Part shown: piece by piece, positions 50,289 through 59,689 of the stretch
Numbering within the stretch: the stretch's first letter is position 1
Layout: each line of letters starts with the position of its first letter
DNA from: CBDCIS01 sp965217565
Lineage (GTDB): Bacteria > Chloroflexota > Dehalococcoidia > Lucifugimonadales > CATOSD01
DNA length: 64,000 nucleotides
Reading direction: 5' to 3'
NCBI GenBank assembly: GCA_965217565.1
Contig: CBDCIS010000008.1
Coordinates: 186,001 to 250,000 of the forward strand
Notes under the pieces: generated by a model
Database searches by the model: none
What the model saw: the letters and a program-made list of their open reading frames with translations, nothing else
Told to the model about the DNA's origin: nothing
Position numbers and translations under genes: made by a program

Positions 50289-51890
50289 ATGGCAAAGCAG
50301 ATAGAGTACAGTCAGGACGCAAGAACCCAACTGATGGAGGGATTCGACACCCTTGCCAAGGCCGTCGGGGTGACGCTGGGGCCGAGGGGCCGCAACGTGA
50401 TTCTCGACCAGGATTTTGGCCCTCCACAGGTGTGCAGCGACGGGGTGACGATCGCGAAGGAGATCGAACTGAAGGAGCCGTTCCAGAATATGGGCGCGCA
50501 GCTTCTGAAGGAGGCCGCCAGCAAGACAAACGACGCCGTGGGCGATGGCACCACGACGTCGACGATCCTCGCGCAGAGCATCGTTCGCCAAGGGTTCAAG
50601 AACATAGCGGCCGGAGCGAACCCCATGGCGCTCAAGAAGGGCATCGAGAAGGCCGTGCAGGCGATGAAGGCTGAGCTAGAGTCGATGGCTCAGCCCGTCA
50701 AGGGCAAAAAGCAGATCGCCCAGGTCGCCATACTGGCGGCCCACGACGAGGAGATGGGCAGCCTGCTTGCGGACGTGATGGACGAGGTTGGCAGAGACGG
50801 CGTGATCACGATCGAGGAGTCCAAGGGCGTAGGCTACGAAACCGAATACGTCGAAGGCATGGAGATAGATAGGGGCTTCATTTCGCCGTATTTCGTGACC
50901 GACTCCTCCAAGATGACGGCGGAGATAGAAAACCCGCACATCCTGGTTACCACGGAGAAGATTTCATCGATGGCCGATCTTCTGCCCCTGCTGGAGAAGT
51001 TCACCTCCGTCAGCCGGAACCTCGTCGTGGTGGCGGAAGACGTGGACGGGGAGGCGCTGGCGACACTGGTTGTGAACAAGTTGAGAGGGAACCTGAGCTG
51101 CCTCGCGGTGAAGGCGCCGGGCTTTGGCGAACGCCGCAAGGCGATACTGGACGACATGGCCGTGCTGTTCGGGGCAACGGTGATTAGCGGAGACATAGGC
51201 CGCAGGCTGGACTCGGCCGAGGTGTCGGACCTGGGTCGCTGCCGCAGGATCGTGGCTGACAAGGACAGCACCACATTCGTCGAGGGCGCAGGCGACCAGT
51301 CGGCAATCGACGCCCGCATCGGCCAGATAAAGGCCCAGGCGGAGGAGACCTCGTCCGACTACGACCGCGAGAAGCTGGAGGAGCGCGCGGCGAAGCTGTC
51401 TGGCGGAGTGGCGGTCGTCAAGGTGGGCGCCTTCACCGAAGTCGAACTGAGAGAGAAGAGGCAACGGCTGGAGGATGCGCTGTCCGCGACGCGCGCGGCG
51501 ATGGAGGAGGGTATCGTACCGGGCGGAGGCACGTCGCTGGTGCGAGCGGCGCAGTCCGTCGTGTCGAAGATTCAGGCCGAGGGCGACGAACGAACTGGAG
51601 TGGAGATAACGCTCGCGGCGGTGGAATCACCACTGAAGCTGATCGCGGATAACGCCGGATTGAGCGGGAGCGTGGTGCTCGACGGGGTCAAGAGAGGCGA
51701 GGAGGACTACGGTTTCGACGCGGAGACCGAGCAGTACGGAGGCATGATGGCGATGGGCATCGTGGACCCAGCCAAGGTGACGAGGGCGGCGTTGGAGAAC
51801 GCGGCCAGCGTAGCCGGCATGGTGCTGACTACGGAGTCGCTGATTACGGAGCTCAACCCGATGAAGCTGCCGGCGCCGTATGACGATTAG
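50289..51890 (+). CDS. groEL: Chaperonin GroEL, solo copy
   Basis: 533 residues. GVTLGPRGRNVILDQDFGPP, SKTNDAVGDGTTTSTILAQS, IAAGANPMALKKGIEKAV, VVAEDVDGEALATLVVNKLR and EEGIVPGGGTSLVRAAQSVV are GroEL landmarks, including the ATP-binding GDGTTT. The GGM-rich C-terminal tail is absent; the chain ends in KLPAPYDD. No groES lies upstream or downstream in the window, so this is probably an extra copy, with the co-chaperonin encoded elsewhere. ATG at 50289 follows GGAGG by about 13 bases. It folds proteins in the cytoplasm. The ABC transporter that follows 36 bases later may be co-transcribed. Confidence 0.96.
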   Translation: MAKQIEYSQDARTQLMEGFDTLAKAVGVTLGPRGRNVILDQDFGPPQVCSDGVTIAKEIELKEPFQNMGAQLLKEAASKTNDAVGDGTTTSTILAQSIVRQGFKNIAAGANPMALKKGIEKAVQAMKAELESMAQPVKGKKQIAQVAILAAHDEEMGSLLADVMDEVGRDGVITIEESKGVGYETEYVEGMEIDRGFISPYFVTDSSKMTAEIENPHILVTTEKISSMADLLPLLEKFTSVSRNLVVVAEDVDGEALATLVVNKLRGNLSCLAVKAPGFGERRKAILDDMAVLFGATVISGDIGRRLDSAEVSDLGRCRRIVADKDSTTFVEGAGDQSAIDARIGQIKAQAEETSSDYDREKLEERAAKLSGGVAVVKVGAFTEVELREKRQRLEDALSATRAAMEEGIVPGGGTSLVRAAQSVVSKIQAEGDERTGVEITLAAVESPLKLIADNAGLSGSVVLDGVKRGEEDYGFDAETEQYGGMMAMGIVDPAKVTRAALENAASVAGMVLTTESLITELNPMKLPAPYDD

Positions 51891-51926
51891 TTAGCCAGTT
51901 AGCCAGTTTTCAGTGGAGGTTTTGGA

Positions 51927-52910
51927 TTGGCTACGGATGTAGATTCCGGGGGCGACGCTGGCTTTACTATCGAGGCCAATGGCGTCAGCAAGAGTTTTGG
52001 CTCTCGCCCGGCCGTTGACAACCTGTCGTTCAAGATAGCGAGCGGCGAGGTAGTGGGCTTCCTTGGCCCAAACGGTGCGGGAAAGTCCACTATGATGAGG
52101 CTGCTGACGTCCTTCTATACCCAGGACAGCGGCTCGATATTCATCAATGGAGTGGACACGCAAGAGCAGGATACGCTGACTAGGCAGAGCATCGGCTACC
52201 TCCCTGAAAACAACCCTCTCTATGGCGACCTGCTGGTCCGGGAGTACCTGTCGTTTGTGGCAGACCTCCGAGGATTGTCGCCGTCGGAGCGGCGGGAAAA
52301 CCTGGACCGCACCATTGAGGAGACCGGGCTTCAGGAGGTTTACTACCGGCCAATCAACCAGCTTTCCAAGGGCTATCGCCAGAGGGTGGGCCTCGCCCAG
52401 GCCATACTGCACAGGCCATCCATACTCATCATGGACGAGCCAACCGAGGGGTTGGACCCAAATCAACGATTGACGATGCGCGAGTTGATCAGGTCTCTCG
52501 GCCAGGACAGAACGGTGTTGCTCAGCACTCACGTTATGCAGGAGGTGGAGACCACCTGCGAGCGCGTGCTCCTGATTAGCAGGGGCAAGCTCGTCACGGA
52601 TAGCTCGGTGGAGGATCTGCTGATTCGAGCGCAGGGGCAGCGTTCCATTCACATCGAGGTGGAAGGCATCGAGGTGGAGACCGCGCTGAAGAAGCTTCCA
52701 GGCGTCGGCGAGGTGGACCGCCTGGCCCCGGTGGATGGCCGCAAACGTTACGTAGTGTCGGTGTCGGGAGACAAGGACCTACGGCCGGAGGTCTTCAGTC
52801 TCGCAAAGCAGCGAGATTGGGTTCTCTGGGAGTTGCACGAGGACAGGGCCCGACTCGAGGACGTATTCCACTCCCTGACGGCCGAGGACGAGGAAAACGA
52901 GGGCCTGTAG
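51927..52910 (+). CDS. ABC transporter ATP-binding protein, GldA-like
   Basis: 327 residues. The TTG at 51927 has GGAGG eight bases upstream. Walker A GPNGAGKST, Q-loop region YLPENNPLYGDLLVREYLSF, signature LSKGYRQRVGLAQA and Walker B SILIMDEPTEGLDPNQ are the GldA/NosF-type set. A C-terminal domain of about 90 residues (ISRGKLVTDSSVEDLL onward) matches the DUF4162-like tail. It works with the fused permease that starts eight bases after its stop. GldA-like ATPases without gliding genes are common in non-gliding bacteria, so gliding motility should not be assumed. Confidence 0.92.
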   Translation: MATDVDSGGDAGFTIEANGVSKSFGSRPAVDNLSFKIASGEVVGFLGPNGAGKSTMMRLLTSFYTQDSGSIFINGVDTQEQDTLTRQSIGYLPENNPLYGDLLVREYLSFVADLRGLSPSERRENLDRTIEETGLQEVYYRPINQLSKGYRQRVGLAQAILHRPSILIMDEPTEGLDPNQRLTMRELIRSLGQDRTVLLSTHVMQEVETTCERVLLISRGKLVTDSSVEDLLIRAQGQRSIHIEVEGIEVETALKKLPGVGEVDRLAPVDGRKRYVVSVSGDKDLRPEVFSLAKQRDWVLWELHEDRARLEDVFHSLTAEDEENEGL

Positions 52911-52917
52911 AAACAGG

Positions 52918-55167
52918 ATGCGTTCTATAACCGCACTCATACGGAAGGACCTGAGAGGATACCTGGACCAACCCACAGGGTACATCCTCCTAGTCGTGTT
53001 CACGGGCGTGATCTCCTTCCTCTTCTTCTTCACGCCTTTCGGCACAACCTCAGAGGCATCCACACGCAGCCTGTTCACCGCCCTGCCCTGGCTGCTTATG
53101 GTGTTCGTGCCGGCATCGACCATGCGCCTGCTGGCGGAGGAGCAGCGGGACGGAACCCTGGAGATACTGCTCACCCAGCCCATACAGGGGTGGGCAGTGC
53201 TGCTCACCAAGTTCGTATCGGGCTTCATTTTCGTGGGCCTGCTCATCGTCTCCACCGCGGGCATACCCATAGCCCTATCAACGGCAGGTAACGTTGACGT
53301 AGGCGCGGTGACAGCTCAGTACGTGGGGAGTCTCTTCCTGGCGGCCTCTTTCGTCTCGATAGGATTGTTCACGTCGAGCCTGACGCGAAACCAGGTAATC
53401 GCTTTCATACTGGGGCTGCTCTTTATAGGAGCGCTATTGCTGGCCGGCCTGGACGTGGTAGCCGACGGTCTGCCCAGTCGGGTCTCGGGGCTGCTCCAGA
53501 CGCTCAGCCCGGCGACCCACTTTTCGAGCATCGCTAGGGGCGTCATAGACCTTCGGGACGTTCTCTATTTCATCGCGCTGGTGTCCACCTTGCTTAGCGC
53601 AACCTACCTAACGATTCGGGGCAAGAGCCTCAGCCACCAGTCGCCACAGTACCGCAACCTTCAGCTTGGCGTGGTCGGGCTCATCGTCGTCAGCCTGCTG
53701 GTTGGATGGTTCGGTTCATCCATAGGCGGCAGGCTGGACCTCACCGAAGACAAGCTCTTCACTTTGAGCCCCGCCACAACGGAGATAATCTCGGGCCTGG
53801 ACGACCTTCTGACGGTGGAGCTGTTCCAATCCAAGGACCCGCCCGCACACGTGGCGCTGGTGGCTCGCGACGTAAACGACTTCCTCGACGATCTTTCCGC
53901 GAGGTCCGGCGGAGACGTAAAGATCGTGCGTAAGTACCCCGACGAAGACGAGGCGGCCGCCCGCAAGGCGCAGCTCATCGGGGTGCCGCAAATGCAGTTC
54001 AACGTTCGCAGCCAGGGCGAGCTACAGATCAAGGCCGGCTACCTCGGCTTGTCGATGACGTATGCCGACCGCCGGGAGGTTATCCCGTTCATCGGCGCCG
54101 TCGATGGCTTCGAGTACCGCATCGCGAGCCTGGCCTTCAGGATGCTCCAGCAGGAGCGCAAGAGAGTGACTTTCCTCAGCGGGCACGGCGAAAAGACCGC
54201 CACCGAGGGAATCCAGACGCTCGGCTCGGTGTTGGCGCAGCATTACGAGCTCACGGAGGTCCAGCCGGAGGAGGGTGGGACTGTAGATCTGAGCAGCGTT
54301 GACGTTCTGATAGTCGCGGGGCCGACCGAGTCAATTTCGGACGATGTGCGGGCCGCGATAGCAGCCTACATCAACGGCGGCGGTAAGGCGATGATCCTGG
54401 TTGACGCGGTGAGCATTGACATGCAAAGGCTAGCGGCCCTCCCGAATCGCAATAGTTTCGCCGACTTCGTGGAGAACTACGGTGTCATCGTAGAGGAGGA
54501 CATCGCCTTCGACGTGCGTTCCAACGAGACGCTCTCGTTCGGCACCCAGGTGGGCAACATCGCCATACCCTTCCCTTACTGGATGCGCGTGCCAACCGTC
54601 GATTCAAAGGTTGCTGGAGAGGTGGAGTCGATTGTGCTGCCCTGGGCAAGCTCCGTTGGGTTTCTTACCGAGTGGCAGCACGAGAGGATACTGCTTCTGG
54701 AGACTCCGGATTCCGGCGCGCTCGACCTGAACTACCGCAACAGCCCGGACGTCAGCCCTGGTTCGCAGGCGCTGGCGCAGGCCACGGCAGGCGACCTGTT
54801 CGAGGTGCAGATGGGCGTGGCTGTCACCGGGCCGGCCGCGCCATCCGGCGGAGCGTCGCCGGGCGACTTCCGGCTGGTCGTCATTGGCGATTCCGACTGG
54901 ATTTCGGACGGCGTCGTCGGCCAGTTCCAGGAGAACCTCGGATTCGCGCTCAACCTCGTGGACTGGCTCGCGCAGGAAGACGCGCTGGCAAGCATACGCT
55001 CCAAGGTCATATCGTCCCGCCAACTGCTCTTTGAATCGACGACCCACCGCAACGTGGCGCAGTACGCCAACGTCATTGGCGTTCCCGCATTCTTCGTGTT
55101 GGCTGGCTTGTTCCGATTCATACGGCGGCGCAATATCACGCAGAGAGTGTACGGCGATGAAGAGTAG
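52918..55167 (+). CDS. Fused ABC-2 permease and GldG-like auxiliary protein
   Basis: 749 residues. The first part (about 1-245) is a six-helix ABC-2 permease like GldF, with FVPASTMRLLAEEQRDGTLE and LLTQPIQGWAVLLTKFVSGF. A further helix (about 250-270) leads into a GldG/ABC_transp_aux domain (about 275-690): LTEDKLFTLSPATTEIISGL, QQERKRVTFLSGHGEK and VDVLIVAGPTESISDD. A C-terminal helix (about 722-740) with a basic tail anchors it again. GldF and GldG are usually separate genes; here they form one chain. The auxiliary part lies outside the membrane. Confidence 0.9.
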   Translation: MRSITALIRKDLRGYLDQPTGYILLVVFTGVISFLFFFTPFGTTSEASTRSLFTALPWLLMVFVPASTMRLLAEEQRDGTLEILLTQPIQGWAVLLTKFVSGFIFVGLLIVSTAGIPIALSTAGNVDVGAVTAQYVGSLFLAASFVSIGLFTSSLTRNQVIAFILGLLFIGALLLAGLDVVADGLPSRVSGLLQTLSPATHFSSIARGVIDLRDVLYFIALVSTLLSATYLTIRGKSLSHQSPQYRNLQLGVVGLIVVSLLVGWFGSSIGGRLDLTEDKLFTLSPATTEIISGLDDLLTVELFQSKDPPAHVALVARDVNDFLDDLSARSGGDVKIVRKYPDEDEAAARKAQLIGVPQMQFNVRSQGELQIKAGYLGLSMTYADRREVIPFIGAVDGFEYRIASLAFRMLQQERKRVTFLSGHGEKTATEGIQTLGSVLAQHYELTEVQPEEGGTVDLSSVDVLIVAGPTESISDDVRAAIAAYINGGGKAMILVDAVSIDMQRLAALPNRNSFADFVENYGVIVEEDIAFDVRSNETLSFGTQVGNIAIPFPYWMRVPTVDSKVAGEVESIVLPWASSVGFLTEWQHERILLLETPDSGALDLNYRNSPDVSPGSQALAQATAGDLFEVQMGVAVTGPAAPSGGASPGDFRLVVIGDSDWISDGVVGQFQENLGFALNLVDWLAQEDALASIRSKVISSRQLLFESTTHRNVAQYANVIGVPAFFVLAGLFRFIRRRNITQRVYGDEE

Positions 55168-56107
55168 GCAGGTCGGGTTTGTCCTGATAGCGTTGATAGC
55201 CATAGGCCTGGCGGGGCTGGTCGTTCGCGTCATTTCGTCGGACCCAAGCGAAGTTGTGCTCTCCGGACTGCTGCCGATTTCACAGGACGTGGTGGACAGT
55301 GTCCAGATTGGCAGCGACAAAGGGACATCGAAGGCGACTCTCGTAAGGAAGGGCGAAACCTGGACCGTAAACAACCAGCCCGCCTTCCAGCCAAAGCTGA
55401 ATCTGCTGTGGACCGCCGTCGCCGACATCCAGAGCAACGCCCAGCTTATCGCCGCCAACCCAAAGAACCACCAGCGTATGGGGGTGGCGGAAGGACAGGG
55501 CACGGTCGTGTCGTTCTTCCTAGGCGACTTCGAGCAGGAGAAGCTGCTCATCGGCAAGTGGACGCCGGAGGTTGGCCTGTGCTACGTTCGCCGATTCGGA
55601 AAGAACGAAGTCTATGGAATCCCCTGCCCTCCTCCCGTATCGGCGGGCGAGATATTCGACTCTCAACCCGACGGCTGGCTCGACCCTGTGATATTGAGGG
55701 TTCCCAGGAGCGAGGTGGAGTCAATCACCTTTTCCTATCCCGACGAAGAGTTCGACCTCAGATTTAGCGGAAACGATTGGGTGGTGGTTGACGAGAGCGG
55801 AGAGAACCCCGCGGACCTCGTGCAGGTGGATACCGCGTTGCGAGTCCTCGAGTTGCTGTTCGCGGAGGGTTTCGCCACCGCCGAAGAATCCAAAGGCCTG
55901 AATTTCGATACCCCTACCGCGTCCGTCAGGATAGTGACGAAGACGGGCTCCAGCAGTCCTACGACTCGGCTCAGAATCCTGGAGAGGGACGACCTCACCT
56001 ACTACGTCAAGACGCCTGTCCGCCCAACGGTGTTCATCGTGAATCGCAATCTCATTGACCTTCTGTTGAAGACCAAGAGCGACCTATTGACGGAGGACGC
56101 GGGATAG
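55157..56107 (+). CDS. DUF4340-like membrane-anchored protein
   Basis: 316 residues from the ATG at 55157, which overlaps the end of the permease gene by 11 bases. An N-terminal signal anchor (VGFVLIALIAIGLAGLVVRV) precedes an extracytoplasmic beta-rich domain. GETWTVNNQPAFQPKLNLLW and GMAEGQ-like GVAEGQGTVVSFFLGD, KNEVYGIPCPPPV and RKSEVESITFSYPD-like RSEVESITFSYPDEEFDLRF fit DUF4340, a family found with Gld-type transporters. It is probably the third component of the same complex, working with the ATPase and the fused permease. Confidence 0.8.
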   Translation: MKSRQVGFVLIALIAIGLAGLVVRVISSDPSEVVLSGLLPISQDVVDSVQIGSDKGTSKATLVRKGETWTVNNQPAFQPKLNLLWTAVADIQSNAQLIAANPKNHQRMGVAEGQGTVVSFFLGDFEQEKLLIGKWTPEVGLCYVRRFGKNEVYGIPCPPPVSAGEIFDSQPDGWLDPVILRVPRSEVESITFSYPDEEFDLRFSGNDWVVVDESGENPADLVQVDTALRVLELLFAEGFATAEESKGLNFDTPTASVRIVTKTGSSSPTTRLRILERDDLTYYVKTPVRPTVFIVNRNLIDLLLKTKSDLLTEDAG

Positions 56108-56206
56108 CGATGGCTCTTGGAACCGCCGCATGCCAGCAGTGGCGCGGCTTTCGCGGTTCAGCCGTGGCCGGTTGATTCTGGAGACTCCGCTCTAGAGAGG
56201 TATGCG

Positions 56207-56437
56207 TTGGTCAAGGCTTACATCTTCATCGAGATGGTCGCGGGCCACGCGCGAGACATGGTTGCCCACCTGAAGGGGCACGGGTCAATCATCGAGATTA
56301 ACAGGGTTACGGGGCCATACGACGTCATCGTTGTTCTGCAGGCGGATGACCTGGGCGGCATAAGCGACATCGTGTCCACTGACATCCACTCCATCAAGGG
56401 AGTATCCCGAACCACCACATGCGTTTGCCTGGAATAG
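56207..56437 (+). CDS. Stand-alone Lrp/AsnC ligand-binding (RAM) domain protein
   Basis: 76 residues from a TTG at 56207 (MVKAYIFIEMVAGHARDMVA); the frame is open further upstream without conserved sequence. VKAYIFIEM, INRVTGPYDVIVVLQADDLG and the end SIKGVSRTTTCVCLE are the alpha-beta-sandwich RAM fold of Lrp/AsnC regulators without the DNA-binding domain. Such short proteins assemble into rings and bind amino acids or partner regulators. A role as amino-acid sensor is inferred. It is 99 bases after the DUF4340-like gene. Confidence 0.8.
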   Translation: MVKAYIFIEMVAGHARDMVAHLKGHGSIIEINRVTGPYDVIVVLQADDLGGISDIVSTDIHSIKGVSRTTTCVCLE

Positions 56438-56508
56438 CGGACACCCGCGCGGCGCGGCCATTACGAGAGCGATTGCGGCGTTGGGTTAATGCCGTGAATG
56501 AGAGGGGG

Positions 56509-57201
56509 TCAAGGACGAACTTCGGTTTGCTCCGCGGCCCCGCCGGCGTCCGCCACGTCGTCCCAGTCGTTCACCCGGCGGCGACCGGCGTGGCCCTTGA
56601 GCGCGTATGCCAGCACCATTGCAGACAACCCGCCAATTCCCAGCGTGAGTGGAATGTACGCAGGAGTGTGCACAGGAATAGGAATGTGCTCGCCGTAGGC
56701 AAGATTGAGTATCGCCAACGTTGCATATCCTAAGACTATGTTCAGCAGCGAGGTGTAGGGCAGCTTTTGACCGCCAAGCGCGATCAGTATGGCGACTGCC
56801 ACACTTATCACTCCGGAGATAGGGAAGAGGGCGATGATGATGCCTCCCAGCGTGACCAGCGCGTCTCCGCCCCGGAACCCGGAGAACACCGACTTCCAGT
56901 GCCCCACGATTGCCGCCGCGGCGGGAAGAAGAACCCAACCCTCTTCCACACCAAGGAGCCGCGCGACTATCACAGCCAGCGCTCCCTTCGCAAAGTCTCC
57001 AAGCAGCACTATGACGCTGGGGAGTTTCCCCACGCTCTTGCGAACGTTGGTCGCGCCAGCCAATCCCGTGCCCGTGGAGAATATGTCAACATCGCGCCTG
57101 CGGCTAATCCTGTCGGCAATCGGCAGTGCCCCCAGCAGATAGCCAACGCCTATGGCAAGGATGAGTATGGGCAACGATGTCCAGATACTTTCGAGGCTCA
57201 A
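56509..57201 (-). CDS. plsY: Acyl-phosphate:glycerol-3-phosphate acyltransferase, variant PlsY
   Basis: 230 residues with five to six hydrophobic segments. Motif 1 GYLLGALPIADRIS, motif 2 GTGLAGATNVRKSVG (GSGNPGATNVLR in the family) and motif 3 GHWKSVFSGFRGGDALVTLG (usually GFKGGKGVAT) are all recognisable but diverge. In motif 3 the G-K-G of the phosphate loop reads G-D-A. It would acylate glycerol-3-phosphate with acyl-phosphate in membrane lipid synthesis. The altered loop raises doubt about activity or substrate. The TTG start at 57201 is weak. The C-terminus is longer and acidic (DDVADAGGAAEQTEVRP). Confidence 0.75.
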   Translation of the reverse strand: MSLESIWTSLPILILAIGVGYLLGALPIADRISRRRDVDIFSTGTGLAGATNVRKSVGKLPSVIVLLGDFAKGALAVIVARLLGVEEGWVLLPAAAAIVGHWKSVFSGFRGGDALVTLGGIIIALFPISGVISVAVAILIALGGQKLPYTSLLNIVLGYATLAILNLAYGEHIPIPVHTPAYIPLTLGIGGLSAMVLAYALKGHAGRRRVNDWDDVADAGGAAEQTEVRP

Positions 57202-57338
57202 TTCAGGTCTCGCTTCTCGCCCGATCGTTTCGCCATTCTTCTGATTATACGACTACTCCGTGGGAAATGGGAATAGCGGCCACGTCCTATTATGACGTTT
57301 CCCAAACGTGAAACCATCAACAGCGGCGGTTTCAGCCG

Positions 57339-58883
57339 TTACTCGCGAAACCGGTCGGGAGACGCCCCAACCATCTCGTAGATGGCATCCATATCCAGGG
57401 AAGAGCGAACGAGGCTCGCCAGCTTATCGTATTCGTCGGACTGCGAAAAGGTGTCCTCGCTGAATTGCAGCGATAGCCCGCGCCGCAGAGCGACCTGGCT
57501 GAGTATGCCTCGACGCAGCGCGGTATTGTGGAAGATGCCGTGCACGTAGGTCCCCAGTATCCAGCCATCCCCGCTCGTGAGTCCATCGGGCCTGCTCTGG
57601 GCCTCGTCTGGGCTTCTCGACAATCTGAACGGAGCGCGGGTCTGGCCCCCGGCCTCGCCGAACGTATCTCCCATGTGTATTTCGTAGCCCTCGATGGACA
57701 GACCCCCGGAGCCCTCCAGCAGCCCCGGGCAGGCGTTCACTCGGCCCGCAACCTGGCGCGTCTGCTTGCTCGACTCGAACCGGGTAGTCACCGGAAGCAA
57801 CCCCAATCCGGGCGTCTTCTCCTCAGCGGACTCCACGTGCTGCATATCGAGAATCCAGTCTCCAAGCATCTGATAACCTCCACAGATGCCGATGACGGCG
57901 GTCTTTCCTGTGTCCAGGGACAGTATCCTGTCGGCGATACCGGTCTCCCGGAGAAGCTTCAGGTCGGCTACTGTGGTCTTGGTCCCCGGTATTATCAGCA
58001 GGTCAGGCAAACCCAACTCATCCGCGGCGTGAACATAGCGCACTCCTACGCTCTCTTCTCTAGCGAGCGGATCGAAGTCGTCGAAGTTGGAGATGTGAGG
58101 CAGCGCGAGCACGGCGACGTCGATCAGAGCCTGACCGGAATAGCCTTTCGCAAAACCTTGAGAAGCTGGCGAATCCTCTTCAGGCATGTATATGTCTCTG
58201 AAGTACGGCACAACCCCAAGCACCGGCACGTTTATCAGCTCCTCCAATTGTCGAAGCCCCGGTGCGAGAATCGACATGTCGCCGCGGAACTTGTTGATAA
58301 CCACGCCCTGGAGAAGTGCTCTCTCGTTTGGCGCGAGCAGCGAGGCTGTTCCGTACAGCGAGGCGAATACTCCGCCCTTGTCGATGTCGCCAACCAGCAG
58401 CACGGGCGCGTTGGCGTAGAGCGCTACTTCCATGTTCACGATGTCGCCCTCGCGCAGGTTGATCTCCGCGGGGCTTCCCGCTCCCTCGATAACCACGATG
58501 TCGAACTCTGCCCGCAGCCGTTCGAGCGATCCGGTAACTACGTCCCACAGGCCTTCTTTGCGTCGATTGAAAACACGAGATTCGAGCGTCCCGACCGGCC
58601 TGCCCATGACGACAAGTTGCGATCTGTGGTCCGCCTCCGGTTTGAGCAGGACGGGGTTCATGTCCGCGGTAGGCAGTACCCGTGCCGCCTCTGCCTGCAC
58701 CACCTGCGCGCGGCCAATCTCGGCGCCGTCGAGGGTAACGTAGGAGTTCAGCGACATGTTCTGAGCTTTGAAGGGCGTAACGCTATGGCCGTCCTGCCTG
58801 AATATGCGACACAGCGCGGTCACAAGCAGGCTCTTCCCAACCCCAGAGCCGGTACCCTGTACCATAATTGTCTTGGCGGTCAA
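57339..58883 (-). CDS. cobQ: Cobyric acid synthase
   Basis: 514 residues. The N-terminal domain has the Walker-type loop GTGSGVGKSLLVTALCRIF, then NMSLNSYVTLDGAEIGRAQV. LPHISNFDDFDPL is the linker motif. The class-I glutamine amidotransferase domain has the nucleophile Cys in VIGICGGYQMLG and the His in GTYVHGIFHN. It amidates side chains of adenosylcobyrinic acid diamide using Gln and ATP. The TTG start overlaps the btuD-like stop (TTGA), which points to coupling. As the last gene of the uptake operon it suggests corrinoid salvage or remodelling more than de novo synthesis. Confidence 0.95.
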   Translation of the reverse strand: MTAKTIMVQGTGSGVGKSLLVTALCRIFRQDGHSVTPFKAQNMSLNSYVTLDGAEIGRAQVVQAEAARVLPTADMNPVLLKPEADHRSQLVVMGRPVGTLESRVFNRRKEGLWDVVTGSLERLRAEFDIVVIEGAGSPAEINLREGDIVNMEVALYANAPVLLVGDIDKGGVFASLYGTASLLAPNERALLQGVVINKFRGDMSILAPGLRQLEELINVPVLGVVPYFRDIYMPEEDSPASQGFAKGYSGQALIDVAVLALPHISNFDDFDPLAREESVGVRYVHAADELGLPDLLIIPGTKTTVADLKLLRETGIADRILSLDTGKTAVIGICGGYQMLGDWILDMQHVESAEEKTPGLGLLPVTTRFESSKQTRQVAGRVNACPGLLEGSGGLSIEGYEIHMGDTFGEAGGQTRAPFRLSRSPDEAQSRPDGLTSGDGWILGTYVHGIFHNTALRRGILSQVALRRGLSLQFSEDTFSQSDEYDKLASLVRSSLDMDAIYEMVGASPDRFRE

Positions 58884-59680
58884 CGGCGTTTGCCCCCAAG
58901 CGGCGTCTCGTTTGAGACGGGCAGAACGACCGGAGTACCGCCAAGCGGATGCTCAAACACCAGAACGTTCGCCTCATACACGCGCAGGATGTTTTCTCGC
59001 GTCAGCACCTCGCCCGGCGCGCCCTCGGCATAGCTCCGGCCCTCGGCCAGCATGACCAGCCGGTCGCAGTACTGCGCAGCCAACGTCAGGTCATGCATGG
59101 CGACCACAATCGCGCCGCCGCGCTGCCTCTGAACGTCGCGTACTAGGTTCAGGATACCCGTCTGATGCGCCAGATCCAGGCTGGACGTGGGTTCGTCCAG
59201 CAGCAGCACGGGCGCCTCCTGGGCCAACGCCATCGCTACCATGCCCCGCTGACGCTCTCCACCTGATAGGCTGCCTATCAGCCTGTCGGCGAGATTCCAG
59301 GTGTTGGTGAGTTCCATCGCCTTTCTGGAGATTTCGAGGTCCTTTTCTCCCTCCCACTCCAGCAACCTGAGATAGGGGGTTCTGCCCATCATCACCAGGT
59401 CCAGCAGCCTGAAGTGCAGGGGAAGCTGTGGGCTCTGCGGCACTACCGACACCACTCTTGCCCTCTGTGAGGGCTTGAGAGACGCCAGATCGACGCCATT
59501 GACGCGAATGTGTCCTTGCGTCGGCTCCAGCACGCCGCTAATCACCCTGAGAAGCGTGGACTTGCCCGCGCCGTTTGGGCCAACTATGCCCACCAGTTCG
59601 CCCTCCTCGGCCTCCAGGCACAGGCCGTTTAGCGTGAAGGCATCCTTATAGGCAAAGTGAATGTCGTCAACAACGAGCAT
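58880..59680 (-). CDS. Cobalamin/iron-siderophore ABC transporter ATPase (BtuD-like)
   Basis: 266 residues. Walker A VGPNGAGKST, signature LSGGERQRGMVAMA, Walker B VLLLDEPTSSLDLAHQ and switch AMHDLTLAAQY are complete. It belongs to the FecCD/BtuCD-associated ATPase group. ATG at 59680. Located between cobQ and the permease gene with a nine-base gap, under the cobalamin riboswitch, so vitamin B12 or another corrinoid is the likely cargo. Confidence 0.92.
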   Translation of the reverse strand: MLVVDDIHFAYKDAFTLNGLCLEAEEGELVGIVGPNGAGKSTLLRVISGVLEPTQGHIRVNGVDLASLKPSQRARVVSVVPQSPQLPLHFRLLDLVMMGRTPYLRLLEWEGEKDLEISRKAMELTNTWNLADRLIGSLSGGERQRGMVAMALAQEAPVLLLDEPTSSLDLAHQTGILNLVRDVQRQRGGAIVVAMHDLTLAAQYCDRLVMLAEGRSYAEGAPGEVLTRENILRVYEANVLVFEHPLGGTPVVLPVSNETPLGGKRR

Positions 59681-59689
59681 GGGAGCTTC

